From: Cristatella mucedo
Taxonomy: Eukaryota; Bryozoa; Phylactolaemata; Cristatellidae
Assembly: GCA_009760855.2 (NCBI GenBank)
Contig: WPIO01000064.1
Span: 342,001 to 406,000, forward strand
DNA: 64,000 bases
Direction of reading: 5' to 3'
In this document: positions 1-13,099 of the stretch, piece after piece
How the letters are laid out: each line of letters starts with the position of its first letter
Position numbering within the stretch: position 1 is the first letter of the stretch
Made by a program: the position numbers and the translations under genes
The notes under the pieces: generated by a model
Told to the model about the DNA's origin: nothing
The model's input: only the letters and a program-made list of their open reading frames with translations
Databases searched by the model: none

Positions 1-686
1 TGCTTAGCGGGAGTCGCGCCACGGTATCTGCATTGGCACGACCTTCTGGGAGCATGGACTCAGATGGTAAATGCTTGCGAAAACAGCAAGTAAGTCCAAA
101 GCTGAATGCTCGCGGAAGCCATCACCAGCTGTATTGGCCTAGTGGCATTTTTTGGCAGTTCCGCAAAAAATGAATCAGCAGTAACCTAGCCGAGACACAA
201 CTAGGGACCTACCTAAATAGTTTGCGACCCACCTTGGCAGATAGTCCCTAATCTCAAATGGGGATCGGGCGTGATGGCTAGCTGTAGAAGCAGTCATTTT
301 AACAAAGCATGCAAAATGTTGGCAGTTGTTAAAGACGACACCTAAATTCTAAGCACATTGCGACGATGCACAACAGCATTACCCGCTAGAAGAACGGTCT
401 TCTAATCCAGCCACACGCTTGTTGTGTCCCACGAGTAGCCGTTCGTGATATCATGGTTAAGCTTAAGGGAATTTGCCAATTGAATGTACACATTCAGTTT
501 ATCAGTCGATGCAGCAGATTTAAAGGGTTCAAAGGAAATATATAGGAGAGTATCCTCAGCTTGAAAATCATAGCCTATTCCATAAGCCTGAATCATTTTT
601 CCCAGATGTTCATTCAGAGGTAAGTTCAGACGAAAAAATACCTTGGATTTACATCTAAAAATGATAAGAATAATACATTTCGTGCC
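1..686. other. Unassigned sequence, no gene recognised
   Basis: I see no splice-bounded exon, conserved protein motif or repeat family member here. The short open frames have no recognisable similarity. Confidence 0.4.
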
Positions 687-1110
687 TCGGGGAACTTAGT
701 CTTTCTCTTTCACTCTCTAGACACTTTACATTTCCTGAAAAGAAAGCACGATTGAATGGTTAGTGGTAGCATGCTCAATAAACAACAAGAATCACATGGT
801 AAGGGGTGACACGCGCAGGGTCAGCATACAAGTGTGGTTAATGTCAGCACGAACAAGCACATAAACGATGAATCACGGGGACTCGCTAAATGCTATCATA
901 GATAGATACTTTTTTAGTTTTTTTTTAAATGTAGATTAGTCAGGAGATGCTGTGATGCAAGTCGGGAGTGAGTTCCAGGCTTTGAGATCATACGAACTGA
1001 AGTGGTGGTCTCCAAATAATTTAAGATTTGTATGGGGTACGGGTAAACAGTTAGATTCAGAAAAACGGGTTAACACTGCTTAGCCTGGTGGGGAGTAGAT
1101 CTGACTGTAG
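687..1110 (-). mobile_element. LINE-A (L2/CR1-like) 3' fragment
   Basis: Reading the minus strand, the segment matches the 3' portion of the LINE-A copies elsewhere in the window. It contains the GGGTCAGCAT, AAGCACATAAA and GAGTTCCAGGC blocks in the same order. It encodes decayed remnants of the C-terminal reverse-transcriptase tail plus 3' UTR, with stops in every frame. It is a dead, 5'-truncated copy. Confidence 0.7.
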
Positions 1111-1511
1111 AGAGACAATAGATCTGGCTTTTTCATATGCGGCTCAGCTCTTATTCAGCAAAAAAGCTCATAGGTCCTAATCAAGGTTCAGCTGTCAAGC
1201 TCATAGTCCATAATCGCCGGGAATTACAATATCCCTCTCATTTAAAATATGTCCGTTCAGAGACATTTGGTTGTTTATGGACTCGTGGTGCCTGTAGCAG
1301 TAGATGTCGTCCGGGTTTCTTATTTGAGCCAGTAGCCGTCGCTGCGCTGGAATCGAGCCGTTCTCTTGACGTTGATTTCACCGTCATGCCACCGTCTCTG
1401 CCGCAAGCCGCCAACAGAGTCTTAGACGCTTCTAAGCGAGCCGTCTGCATCTCGATCACCGGTAGCTCCGGCTAGGCGCCACCATTTACCACGTAACCAT
1501 GAAGATTGCCT

Positions 1512-1660
1512 TCGCGGTGAGCCGTGATGGCACGCTAGATAAGGTGGTTGCTTTTTATGATCTCGGTCCCGATATCGTGGGCTCGAATCCTTCATTGGGC
1601 AATCTTTTATTGCCATAATAAGCGGCGATGATAGCCGTCGAAGCTCTTCCGTCACTATAC
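1512..1660 (+). mobile_element. SINE-A (tRNA-derived SINE)
   Basis: The head reads GTGAGCCGTGATGGCACGCT and is followed by a B-box-like GGGCTCGAATCC. The body then carries the GCCGTCGAAGCTCTTC block shared with the copies at 27089, 5445 and 15700. This is a diverged, otherwise complete copy. It is not a functional tRNA, because there is no cloverleaf 3' half. Confidence 0.7.
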
Positions 1661-1664
1661 GAAA

Positions 1665-2027
1665 ATGTCAGTTGTTGTTCCTTTTCTGGTGCGATATAAG
1701 CGAGCCGTTCTGCCCTCTGTATATCTTCTTCTTGTATCCCTTGTCGATCAATACAGAAGTGCATTCGTCCCTTGTGCTCCATCGAGCATCGTTGGTGCCA
1801 CGCGAGATAACTACAGGCAGAACCGTTTCCACTTCGGATTTCTGCTTCGTCATCAGGGCTATCAGTCTGTCTCACTGCTTTCACTTTCTGTTTCTCTGCT
1901 TCTCACGCCACACCATCGACGTACCTAAAGCAGAGTGTTCGCACAGGGACACGACGGATACAAGAAGATATACAGAAGGCAGAACGGCTCTCTTATATCG
2001 CACCAGAAAAGGAACAACAACTGACAT
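1665..2027. repeat. Long inverted repeat (hairpin), ~85 bp arms
   Basis: The left arm starts at 1665 with ATGTCAGTTGTTGTTCC. The reverse complement of the right arm, ending at 2027, starts with the same bases and stays nearly identical through the GCGATATAAG and CTGTATATCTTCTT blocks. A spacer of about 190 bp separates the arms, and weaker similarity extends inward. It abuts a SINE-A copy. It could be a small fold-back/MITE-type element or a recent palindromic duplication; no protein is encoded. Confidence 0.75.
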
Positions 2028-2411
2028 GGATCATTTGAATTACCAAGTCGAATAGTTCCTCTGAGCCTAGCGTAGCCATTATTTAGATTGGATCGTCGTT
2101 AATTTCAAGAGGGTCGGGAGCGGCCGTAGGACGAGTGTCAGCGGAAGGCGAAGTGTCTGAGTGCGCCAGAGTGCCCCGGCAGCCAGGGGTCAAGGCCAGG
2201 AGGATCCGCGAAGCGTCAGCGGAGCCAGACGTCGAGTTGCCCATCTAGTGACGTACCAGAATGAGTCCTATGGCGCAACGTAGGCAGCGGTGCAGGCACC
2301 CTCGCCGCCATACGAATACGACTGCAAGAGTTCCGGAATCGGGAATGCTACGGCAGAAGGCTTGAGAGGCGGACTGTACATGACAGACCAGGCCTTGGCA
2401 CAACTTTATTT

Positions 2412-2598
2412 CTATTGTATTTCGATTTTCAAATCTAAAAACGTATCAGCTAACAATAAATAGGCTTATATCGTCATAGCAAACAGTAGAATAAAACGCT
2501 ATTTATATTGCTATTGTATTTCGATTTTCAAAGCTATAAAAATATCAGCTAACAATAAATATGTTTATATCGTCGTAGCAAACACTATCATAAAACTC
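2412..2598. repeat. Two-copy tandem duplication, ~99 bp period
   Basis: The block CTATTGTATTTCGATTTTC begins at 2412 and again at 2511. Both copies continue with ATCAGCTAACAATAAAT and TATATCGTC...TAGCAAACA in the same order. The unit is AT-rich and non-coding. Copies differ by scattered substitutions. Confidence 0.85.
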
Positions 2599-2599
2599 T

Positions 2600-3140
2600 T
2601 TTTTGAAAAAGGTACAATAACTTGTCATTTTCATCGATGCATCGAAGCAAAAATTATAAAATTGTATCTGCCAAGCCCGCTGCACATACTAACGCAGTCC
2701 GTAATTCACGAAATTCCGTCCGATTCAGGACTCTGGAAGCGCTAATAAATTGTAACTTAAAAACTAAAGCGCCCGTTAGCATTGAAATAATGTAAATATT
2801 GCACAACTGGACATTGCAAGATATTAATGTGGTTACGGTTTCCAATGCAATATATTTTTAAAATGCAATACCAAGCATTGCCACGTTAATATATGTTTTT
2901 TGGAGGTCAGCGACGGACACGGTGGCACGCGCGAATACGGTCGGTTGCTCCAGCCTCCCTAGCTAGAGAGCGAGGTAAGTGCGTATCCCGGGGCCTAGGA
3001 GACGAGTCTTCTTTCGAGCGACGTTCGGGGCGTTGGAGATTTCTGCGGAGCCATTGGGAGCCTGAACCGGCTAGCGGTTTCTTAGTTTTTAGCTTTGGGT
3101 CTGTACCTGCGTCCTACTGAGTGTTTGCAGAGTGCAGGGC
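2600..3140. other. Unassigned intergenic sequence
   Basis: Nothing recognised beyond short random open frames. A GC-rich patch lies at about 2900-3080. Confidence 0.35.
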
Positions 3141-3141
<1 letters not shown>

Positions 3142-3184
<43 letters not shown>

Positions 3185-3290
3185 CATGTGTATAGCGCCT
3201 TTAGAGAACTTAATCTCTTTCTAGACACTGTACTTATGCTGCAGAGTAAACATGGTCGAATGGTTAGTGGTAGCATGCTTAGTGACAAAC
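3142..3290 (-). mobile_element. LINE-A extreme 3' end with (AAT)n tail
   Basis: A run of AAT units (3142-3182) is followed by TATAGCGCC...GAGAACTTAATCTCTTTCTAG and a GTGGTAGCATGC block. On the minus strand this is the terminal LINE-A 3' UTR and its simple-repeat tail. It is strongly 5'-truncated, as is usual after target-primed reverse transcription. Confidence 0.8.
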
Positions 3291-3749
3291 TCGTTGCTGC
3301 GGCAGCAGCTGGTCCAGAATTAGGATTACGGTACAGATGCAAGAGTATGCTCCTTACGGCAATGAGCTCTGCTGCAGCGCCCTCTCTACAGCACCAACAT
3401 TTCCTCTGCTATCTTCGCGTGCGTTCGCTTGCTAAATGCCAGCCCTGCTTGCCAGCCCTGCGTATAGTTTTGAGCATTAACAGCATAAAAGTTACCTATC
3501 GGCGTCTGCGCAAAAAATGCGGCAAAATCGGCGAAACTCAAATCTCTCAAACTCTCAAAATCAGTATCGCATATCGCACTGAAAAAAGTGATGCATGCAC
3601 TGCTATGGGAAAACGAGTCGGGAGTCCACGTCCCATTTCAGCATAATCGTATAGCCGCAGTTTGCTCTTCAAATGAGCTAAATGCCTTTAGCAGAGAAGA
3701 AGCGATGAAAGATTAACATGGAGCTTGGCTTGCTCGTATGTTTGCATAG

Positions 3750-4490
3750 CCATACCTCAGAGCACCTAATCTCTTTCACGGCACTCTGCATTTGCTGCAA
3801 AGGAAGCACAATCAAATGTTTAATGGTAGCATGTTCAATGACAACAAGCGTAACTTGGTTATAGGTGACACGTACAGGGTCGGCATGCAAATACGGTTAG
3901 TGGCCGTGTGCAAGGCGTCAGCACACATAAACACACAAAGATAAAATCGCAAGGACCCACTAAATTAAATTCTGTAATAAATAGATGCGTCTTTAGCTTC
4001 TTTTTTGTCAGATCAGAGGTTGTCGTCACGTCAGTCAGAAGCGAGTTCCAGGCTTTGGGAGCGTACGAACTAAAGTACGGTCTCCAAGGGATTTGAGCTC
4101 CGTACGAGGTGTAGATAAATGATTTGATTCAGAAAAAGCGGGTGATATGATGCTCAGTCTGAAAACAAGTAGATCTGATAGGTAGGCTGGAGCCAAAGAA
4201 TGAAGGGACCTAACAATGATTAATAGAACCTTGAAGTCGACGCGCTGCTTGATTTGGAGCCTGTACAGGTTTTCGAGAGGTGGTGTGATAAAGCTTCTGC
4301 GATTATCCCTGCAGCAAAGCCTAGCTGTACAGTTTTGTGCTAACTGTAAGCGCCTGATTCTATAGCCCGGTAGACCAACGAGCAATGAGTTACGGAAGTT
4401 AAGACGGGATGTCACAAAAGCGTGGACGAATTTAATGGTAGTATCCCTGACTAACCAAGCCCAAATACTAGCGCACCGTAGCTGAAAGAT
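3750..4490 (-). mobile_element. LINE-A 3' portion with RT-tail coding remnant
   Basis: The minus strand encodes a remnant of the LINE C-terminus, including RVDFKVLLIIVRSLHSLAPAY, which matches the conserved post-RT segment of L2/CR1 LINEs. The 3' UTR follows at lower coordinates. Stops and frameshifts show the copy is inactive. The (AAT)n tail is missing at this copy. Confidence 0.8.
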
Positions 4491-4539
4491 ACAACTGAAA
4501 TTGATGCGCAGCGATAGTACGCACTTGCGAAAAGATTTC

Positions 4540-4770
4540 AGTAAAATACCCTATTTCTGTAAGTATTTCAGTCAACTTCACGCCGCGAGCTTAACACTCC
4601 TTACCAACGGTGAGCTGGTGCCAGAAACGCAACGGCATATACTCTTATGCTGCCGACTATGGCACATCTTTCCCAGCCACTACTTCCGTGCTACTCGCTG
4701 CCTCAACTGCACCCTCTGGACTCAGCTATGCTTCTCACTCTTTTTTTGTTGCGTGAGATAAAGTCGCTGT
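4540..4770 (+). mobile_element. LINE-B 3' fragment
   Basis: The segment aligns block by block with the better copy at 32280-32430. Shared blocks include CGGCATATAC/CTATGGCACATC, CTCAACTGCACCCTCTGACTC-like and GCTATGCTTC...TTTTTT. It is a short, decayed piece of the end of the LINE-B coding region and 3' UTR. Confidence 0.55.
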
Positions 4771-4779
4771 CAATTAGCG

Positions 4780-5440
4780 CATAGAAAGACGCCCAGGCTT
4801 TGAGCGCGCTACATCAAACTAACCTGAGAAACGGTTACATAATCTGTGTGGCTTTGCGGATTCATATACTTGGATATATTACATTACTTTACGTGCCACG
4901 ATAGCTTAATTTAATATAACGCCGCTCCTGCGCGTTCGCCGAACAAAGGCAGCACAGCCGCAATAGGGGTTGACCCGGCAGCAGAGCGTAAATCGACACG
5001 TTACCCAGCTGACTCTGCCGTCGGGCGCCAAGTACATGCGGTCGGTCTATTATTTTGTGCGCACGTCGGTTGGACACCGCTGAGCATCGACGGCCCACTG
5101 CCGGCCGCTAGAGCGTCGCCTCCCGCCGCGTGAACACGTCGCGTGCGGCGGCGGCGACGCCGCTAGTGCCCTCCGCTCGATGGCCGCCACTTCAATGTAC
5201 AGCCTGCGGGCGCCCACCAGGTGGCGCCGGCGTTCGCTCCGCTGGCGTCGACGCCACGCTTCGAGGGCAACGATGGATCGTCGTCTCGGCCGCTTGCAAC
5301 GTCACCACGCGCGCACAGAGTTCGCACTGCAGCAAGCGAGGCGCGCGCGAGAGAGAGAGACTCGTCGCGCTCACGCGCGTCATTGAAACGGCAGTCACTC
5401 ATCGACCGAGCTCTCGCAATGAGCGGAACCTTTCCTTGGC
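4780..5440. other. GC-rich unassigned stretch
   Basis: From about 5090 the sequence is CpG-rich. Open frames exist on both strands because stop codons are rare, but none shows a recognisable domain. It lies 3' of the minus-strand TGF-beta gene and may include its distal 3' UTR or flank. Confidence 0.35.
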
Positions 5441-5444
5441 GGAT

Positions 5445-5605
5445 CGCGATGGGCCACCTGGTAAGGCGTTTGCTCGTCACGACCGAGGTCGCCGGTTCGA
5501 ATCTTGCGCGGTGGACGATCATTTATTGCCGCTGCAAGCGGCAGCGATGCCTTCAAGGCTCTGCCGCGGCTATACAAAGTAGGCTGTTAAATAAGCTAGT
5601 TTTTG
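5445..5605 (+). mobile_element. SINE-A
   Basis: The copy has the head GATCGCGATGGGCCACCTGG, the B box CGGTTCGAATC, the TTGCCGCTGCAAGCGGCAGC block and the end TAGGCTGTTAAATAAGC. It contains TTTATT at 5522-5527, which reads AATAAA on the minus strand. It could in principle serve as a distal polyadenylation signal for the upstream TGF-beta gene; that is inference only. Confidence 0.75.
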
Positions 5606-6001
5606 CTCGCTGACGCGCCGTGAAATGGGCGGTCTCGTCCGCTGCTGACGCAGCGATGACTGGAGACGGCGGCGCGAGCTGTGCTTTCGCGAAAGGGTAG
5701 CGGAAGACGCTGCTGCGCGCGAGCGGCTCCGGCTACCGCTGACGTGAGAGCATCGTCTCCTCAGTCTGGCCGCTCTGTGCGCGGCCGGCGCGCCGGCGCG
5801 CCTGCCGCGACTGGCGACGACCGACTCATACCGGACGTTCTACTCGTGTTCTCTTTCGGGAAGGAGAACGAGACGCACGTTGCCGGCTGCCGCTTCCGCC
5901 GACAGTGGACGGCGGCAATCTCTACGGACGACGACGATGCGCTCGCTAAAGGCTGCCGGCAGCTAGGCGGCCTAATAGTGGGTCCTCTCACCGGAGATAA
6001 C

Positions 6002-8561
<2,560 letters not shown>

Positions 8562-8692
8562 CCGAAGGCTTGAGGCGATGCTCTGCGTAAAGACAATACG
8601 TAACTCGTCGTAGCAAGACCGAGCGGTGGCTCGTCCGACCGAAGCGCGCTCGCCTGCTTCAGCTCACGCGCAGCGCACGTGCGAGCCGCAAG

Positions 8693-8699
8693 TTAAATA
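8693..8699 (-). promoter_or_regulatory. TATA-like box for the TGF-beta ligand gene
   Basis: On the minus strand the sequence CTATTTAACTTG sits about 135 bp upstream of the ATG at 8561. It predicts transcription start near 8665 and a short 5' leader. The surroundings are GC-rich. No other TATA-like site is closer to the start codon. Confidence 0.4.
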
Positions 8700-10125
8700 G
8701 CCCGCCGACCCTGGCCGCCGGGCGCGGTCGGCAGAGCTCTCTAGCGGGGTTGCCATCGCCACCTTCGAGGAAACGATGGGCGTGACTTCTTCAAAACCGT
8801 TTGGTTAGGCATTCCTGTGCCTCTCCCAGACCTCCTTGCAGCCGGTCGTCGTATTCGCTTTCCCTCTGGCCCGACCTCGTCGAAGTAAACGCAGTCCGCG
8901 AGAGAGACCTTGGCCCGCGAAAACGGGACGAGCTAACGAGCCAATCCAGTCGGACCGAACGCGGCGAGCGCATGTTTGGGCAGCGGCGATTTGGCGCCGT
9001 GAAGAACGGCTCGCCGGACGCGGCCACGGCCACGTCCGGCAAGCTTGCGGCGCCGACAACCACGCATCCGGCGCAGGCGGCGAAGAGCTGCGACGCGCCC
9101 GAGGTTTGGTCTAATCGATTTAAATTAATAAACTGAAGCACTATGCCCCGAAGCACCGCCAAGCTCGGCCGCGGAACTAACTTCGGTCGCGCGCAGCCTT
9201 TCACTAGTACACACCAGAGCAGTCAGATTACGACTGCGCTCGAGACTGCCGCCAGCTCATTAATAACGAAGGTTAGGACCATGTTAGGTCTTTACTCGTC
9301 ATTTAGGTGGTAGGAAATATATCCACTCGAAGTTCGTAGTGAATAGTAGTTTGGACTTCGACATTCAGTCGTCCGCATCGCGTTGTCCGCTGCGGCTGGC
9401 GAAGCACGGATATTGCCTCTTGGTACAGTCGATGCAATGAAAGCGGTGCTCTATCGTGCGCTCTATCGTTTTCACTGTCAAGTGCAACTGACGAGCCTAA
9501 GTCTAGCTGAAGAGCAGTTCAGAATAAATTAGACAGGGCATATCAAGTCGTTCAAGCCAGGCTGGCACAGGAGTCCACTTCAGCAGCCTCGCTCGATCGT
9601 GCCGTCGCTGAGTACGGAAGTGCGGAAGACGACGTCGCGATGCCTGAGATGCCCTAACAGTAGGCGCTCAGTAATGGAGCATCGTCAACGCATTACGCTT
9701 CCCATCCTCGTACGTCTGAACCAGATACTTGGACAGTAGACTCAAATCGGAGAATAACGCCTGTGACATTTTTAGCTACGATCACGATGCCGCAGCCATG
9801 TGGGCCCACTCATTTTTCGTCTAGGCCTTCGTATAACCCAAACCCGTGCAGATAATCCTGTCTGTGCAATAACACACTCATCTTGTGTGCAAACCTCTCA
9901 AGTTAGCCTGTTTTGTCGTCCATTTGAAACCGAAAGACTACATCACTTCGTGCCGACATGACAGCTAAGTCTTCATCAAGCAGCACTCCCGAAACAATGT
10001 ACTAGATTTTAGGTAACTATTCGCTTGCTGCAGCCCACTTTTCTCATGCACTTAACTGCTCTCAGACTTACCACAGCGGTAAAGTCACTCCTCAGACTCG
10101 ACTGGTTTCTTGTTTACCCAAACAA
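8700..10125. other. GC-rich upstream flank of the ligand gene, then unassigned DNA
   Basis: 8700-9230 is GC- and CpG-rich and probably belongs to the 5' region of the ligand gene. From 9240 onward base composition falls to average. I recognise no exon; open frames in the GC-rich part overlap on both strands without domain signals. Confidence 0.35.
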
Positions 10126-10129
10126 ACCT

Positions 10130-10330
10130 CGATGCCTATACAGTGCGCGCCGTCAGTGCTAACGCTCCCAAAGCCTTTAACTCGCTACCGACTGACATCG
10201 CGAGCATTAGTTGACTGCACGTCATTCGTAAGGACGCTAACAACCACCAGCTCCTCATTTCACTTGCTCTGACCTAGTCTGTCGTCCTTTATTCTCCTAC
10301 GAGTCTGTAAATGTGTCATTATATCACTTA
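10130..10330 (+). mobile_element. Decayed LINE C-terminal fragment
   Basis: The frame around 10165-10200 reads NAPKAFNSLPTDI, the conserved APKAWNSLP segment near the C-terminus of L2/CR1 reverse transcriptases. The rest is too decayed to place in LINE-A or LINE-B. Confidence 0.5.
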
Positions 10331-10839
10331 GCAGATCAATTAATGTCTCTACAGTATCTGCTTAGTGATGTAAAGTGTTAAGTTAAAGCAAAGATGCGCT
10401 GATGCAACAGCTTCGATCATATTATCGGCTGAAGAGCCTTAGGATCTATCACGCATACCCCCAGGCTCGCAGTGAATTCTTTCACCAGCTTTAACTTTAC
10501 CTATGCCGAGATTGCCGTCGCGAAGCACTTGCGAGAGCCGGCCAGGGAGGAAAGGGTGCGTGACTAAACTCTGCCCCCCTTCCCCACGCTGGAAACGTCC
10601 ACCATTTATTGCCAGCTCCTGTCCGCAGTTTTAATACGATGCCGAGGCAGAAGCGGGATTCTGTTCGGCCGCTGCCTCAACGCAGAATCATTGGCAGGAA
10701 CTGTCGGTACCTTATGAGAGCAGCCCGAACAGTTTGCATAGTCGAAGAATGCAAAGCAAACTGATGACCGTGGAACGACTTTGTCTCCTCAGAACGAGAA
10801 TTCTCTTGATATGTTTAGCTGCAGTCGTGGCACAATATC

Positions 10840-11140
10840 TGGCTTGATACTTGACGATACTCCGAAAGAAGATAAAAACGCGCCTGTTTATCATAGCATT
10901 TGGGTATTTTCGACTTGCTATTTGTGTGCTTATGCATGCTGAAACTGTGCACCCTACCAATAACCATACTTTAGATGTTGTTACGGTGTATGACATCTCT
11001 AACCTTGCTATGCTTGCTGGCAGTGTGCATTATACCACTAACCCTTTGATAATGCTTCTTTTAAAGCACGTGTGAAGAGCCTAGAAAGAGATTAAGTTTT
11101 CTGATGGCGCTATACAAATTTATTATTAATATTAATGCTT
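10840..11140 (+). mobile_element. LINE-A 3' end
   Basis: Contains the LINE-A 3' UTR blocks TGTGTGCTTATGCATGCTGA and CCTAGAAAGAGATTAAGTTT, then GGCGCTATACAA and an ATT-rich tail. It is 5'-truncated and non-coding. Confidence 0.75.
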
Positions 11141-11734
11141 CCTCATTTGCTTTTTGAGCATTTCGTGCAAGCGATTGAATATCTACACCGAAATGGAGAA
11201 GAATTTAGAGTATTACATGTGCCGTTCCTATAAGTTCTCAGTGTGATTTACGCCGTTCTTGTCTGTAAAGTTCTCAATCAACTCTAACAATGGTTTTAAG
11301 AAGGCACACTTTTATGTTCTTAATCGAAGGCGGCCCTTTGGTTTTGCTGAAACCACCCTAGGGCTCTTTATATGGAATGCCAGGCCCTCACCAATCACAA
11401 AGAGATCGTTACGATACTATCATGCGCCTTGCAAGCGCTTGCAGAAAGCCATTCATTGTGCTTTCATGAATTGCCGGACCATCGGCAGCATTAAATTTAG
11501 TATGCACTTGTATTTTACCAGCCCCTTTCGCATCGTGATAGTGACACACAACTTTGACTCCTCCTCAAGCTCATTCAGCCTAAATGCATATTTCAATTAG
11601 AGCTTTGAAAATAAGGTCCCGCATTTTCATTTCTCATTTAAGACATCCTTGAAGATTAATGGTATGCCAAACATTTTCTGTGAGTTCAGCATCATGTTGT
11701 TGTCACCGTGTAGACGTATTGAGCCGTCTGGCTT

Positions 11735-12290
11735 AGTTACAACACTAGCTCTTTTGTGCGAGATGTGGCTCATTATCTCTTCTCAACCCACGAAATGACC
11801 CCTCTCAGAGTGCAAGATCACCTGCAAAAACGGACAACGCGGCAAAGATGCGCTGCGGTGAACAACAGCTCACTGCGCCAAAATCTCGTCGTTGACGATC
11901 GGACAACCGCAGTCGTCATCGACGTGGTAGTCCCGTTTGATAACCAAGAGAATTTCGCCGCGGCGAAAGCGGCGGATCGAAAGATCACACGAAATATGCA
12001 GGCATCGCTCGTGAATTCCGGTCCCAGGATAGGATGTCAGCGTCTGTCCTACCATTCGTCGCAGGAGCATTCGAGTCTTGGTACCAGGGTAATGAGCGAC
12101 GATTCGATACCCTTGGCATCAATGCTGCTTGCCGGAAGCTCTTCCGGAAACTGTGCGCAAGCGACGAGGTGTTCGGCAACGCCAAGGTGTGGGCCCAGTG
12201 CTCTGCTGAGTTAAGCAACCGGGCAGTAGTTCAGCACGGTAGCGCTCAGCCTTCGGGGGAGGACAGTGCACCACTACCTGCACTTGCTTA
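11735..12290 (+). pseudogene. R2/NeSL-type LINE C-terminus (restriction-like endonuclease region), decayed
   Basis: One frame contains VVIDVVVPFDNQENFAAAK, which matches the D-V-TVPF core of restriction-like endonucleases in R2/NeSL/CRE-group LINEs. A second frame, after a shift near 12030, continues with VLPFVAGAFESWYQGNE, LDTLGI-like and RKLFRKLC segments that follow it in that family. In intact elements this domain nicks the target DNA to prime reverse transcription. Here the two frames are offset and no upstream RT is visible, so this is a 5'-truncated relic. Family assignment is from motif order only. Confidence 0.6.
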
Positions 12291-12479
12291 GTATCGATGT
12301 TATAGAATAAAATGTACTTTTTGGTTACTTCAACCTCTACTCTCTTGCTATCGCCAATTGCTCAGTTCAACATTTGACGTGCATGCAGCACAGGTGCCGC
12401 ATTCGCTCCCACAAGCAACTTTGCTTTGGTAACTTTTAACTTCAGCGACGTCGAATGAAAGAGTTCGTCATTCTCTTAC

Positions 12480-13085
12480 AGAATGGCGTCCAAGTCTCAA
12501 TTTTCGGTTAACAAAAGCGCTAGGATCGTCCTGGTAAAATACACGTCTAAAGCAACCTTCCAGTCTCTGCCGAACCTAGGATTTGCTTGTTTCTGCAAAG
12601 GCAAAAATTCAAGCGTCCCCCTTTTCTCTGGTTTATTCAGCCTGAGGATTGATTGTGCGAAAAGGATATGTCTCCTTAGTAGCACCATTTGGGATAAGTG
12701 TCATATGTGTAAATTCAGGGTTCAGGTTATTACAGACTCTCTTATATTCCTGCAGTAAAAGCGTACCCGTGCTAGATTCTGTGACAGATTCCACGTTGAC
12801 AGGGATTTCTTCAATATTTATCTTAAAATGCAATGGTTTACCGGAAGTACTTCTCGTCGAAGGAAGACCTTGTCGTCTGGCCACTTAGCAGGCGAAATTT
12901 AGAGTTATTGAGTGAATTAATTCTTAGCTCTGACTGTCGCCCTCCTCGGCATTTGAAACGGTTGGTGATCTCGGTTTCTTCACACACGCTCTGGAGATGC
13001 CCTTGATCGCCACATTTGAGGCATGAGCTACAGTATTGAGGCTCCAGCGCGTTTCGCGCTGAGTCAAGCCACAAGAGACTCATTC
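12480..13085 (-). pseudogene. LTR retrotransposon (Gypsy-like) gag zinc knuckle and protease remnant
   Basis: The minus strand encodes CLKCGDQGHLQSVC, a CX2CX4HX4C knuckle of gag nucleocapsid. After a frame change comes a segment (HFKINIEEIPVNVESVTESS) positioned like the retropepsin domain, where the DTGA motif has been lost. A coherent frame continues to about 12640. No LTR, RT or integrase could be recognised nearby. It is an inactive fragment. Confidence 0.55.
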
Positions 13086-13099
13086 ACGGACGACGCTCG

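Noticed and set aside
5130-5582. 150-residue GC-rich frame
   Set aside because: It runs into a SINE-A copy and its other-strand frames are equally long; no motif.
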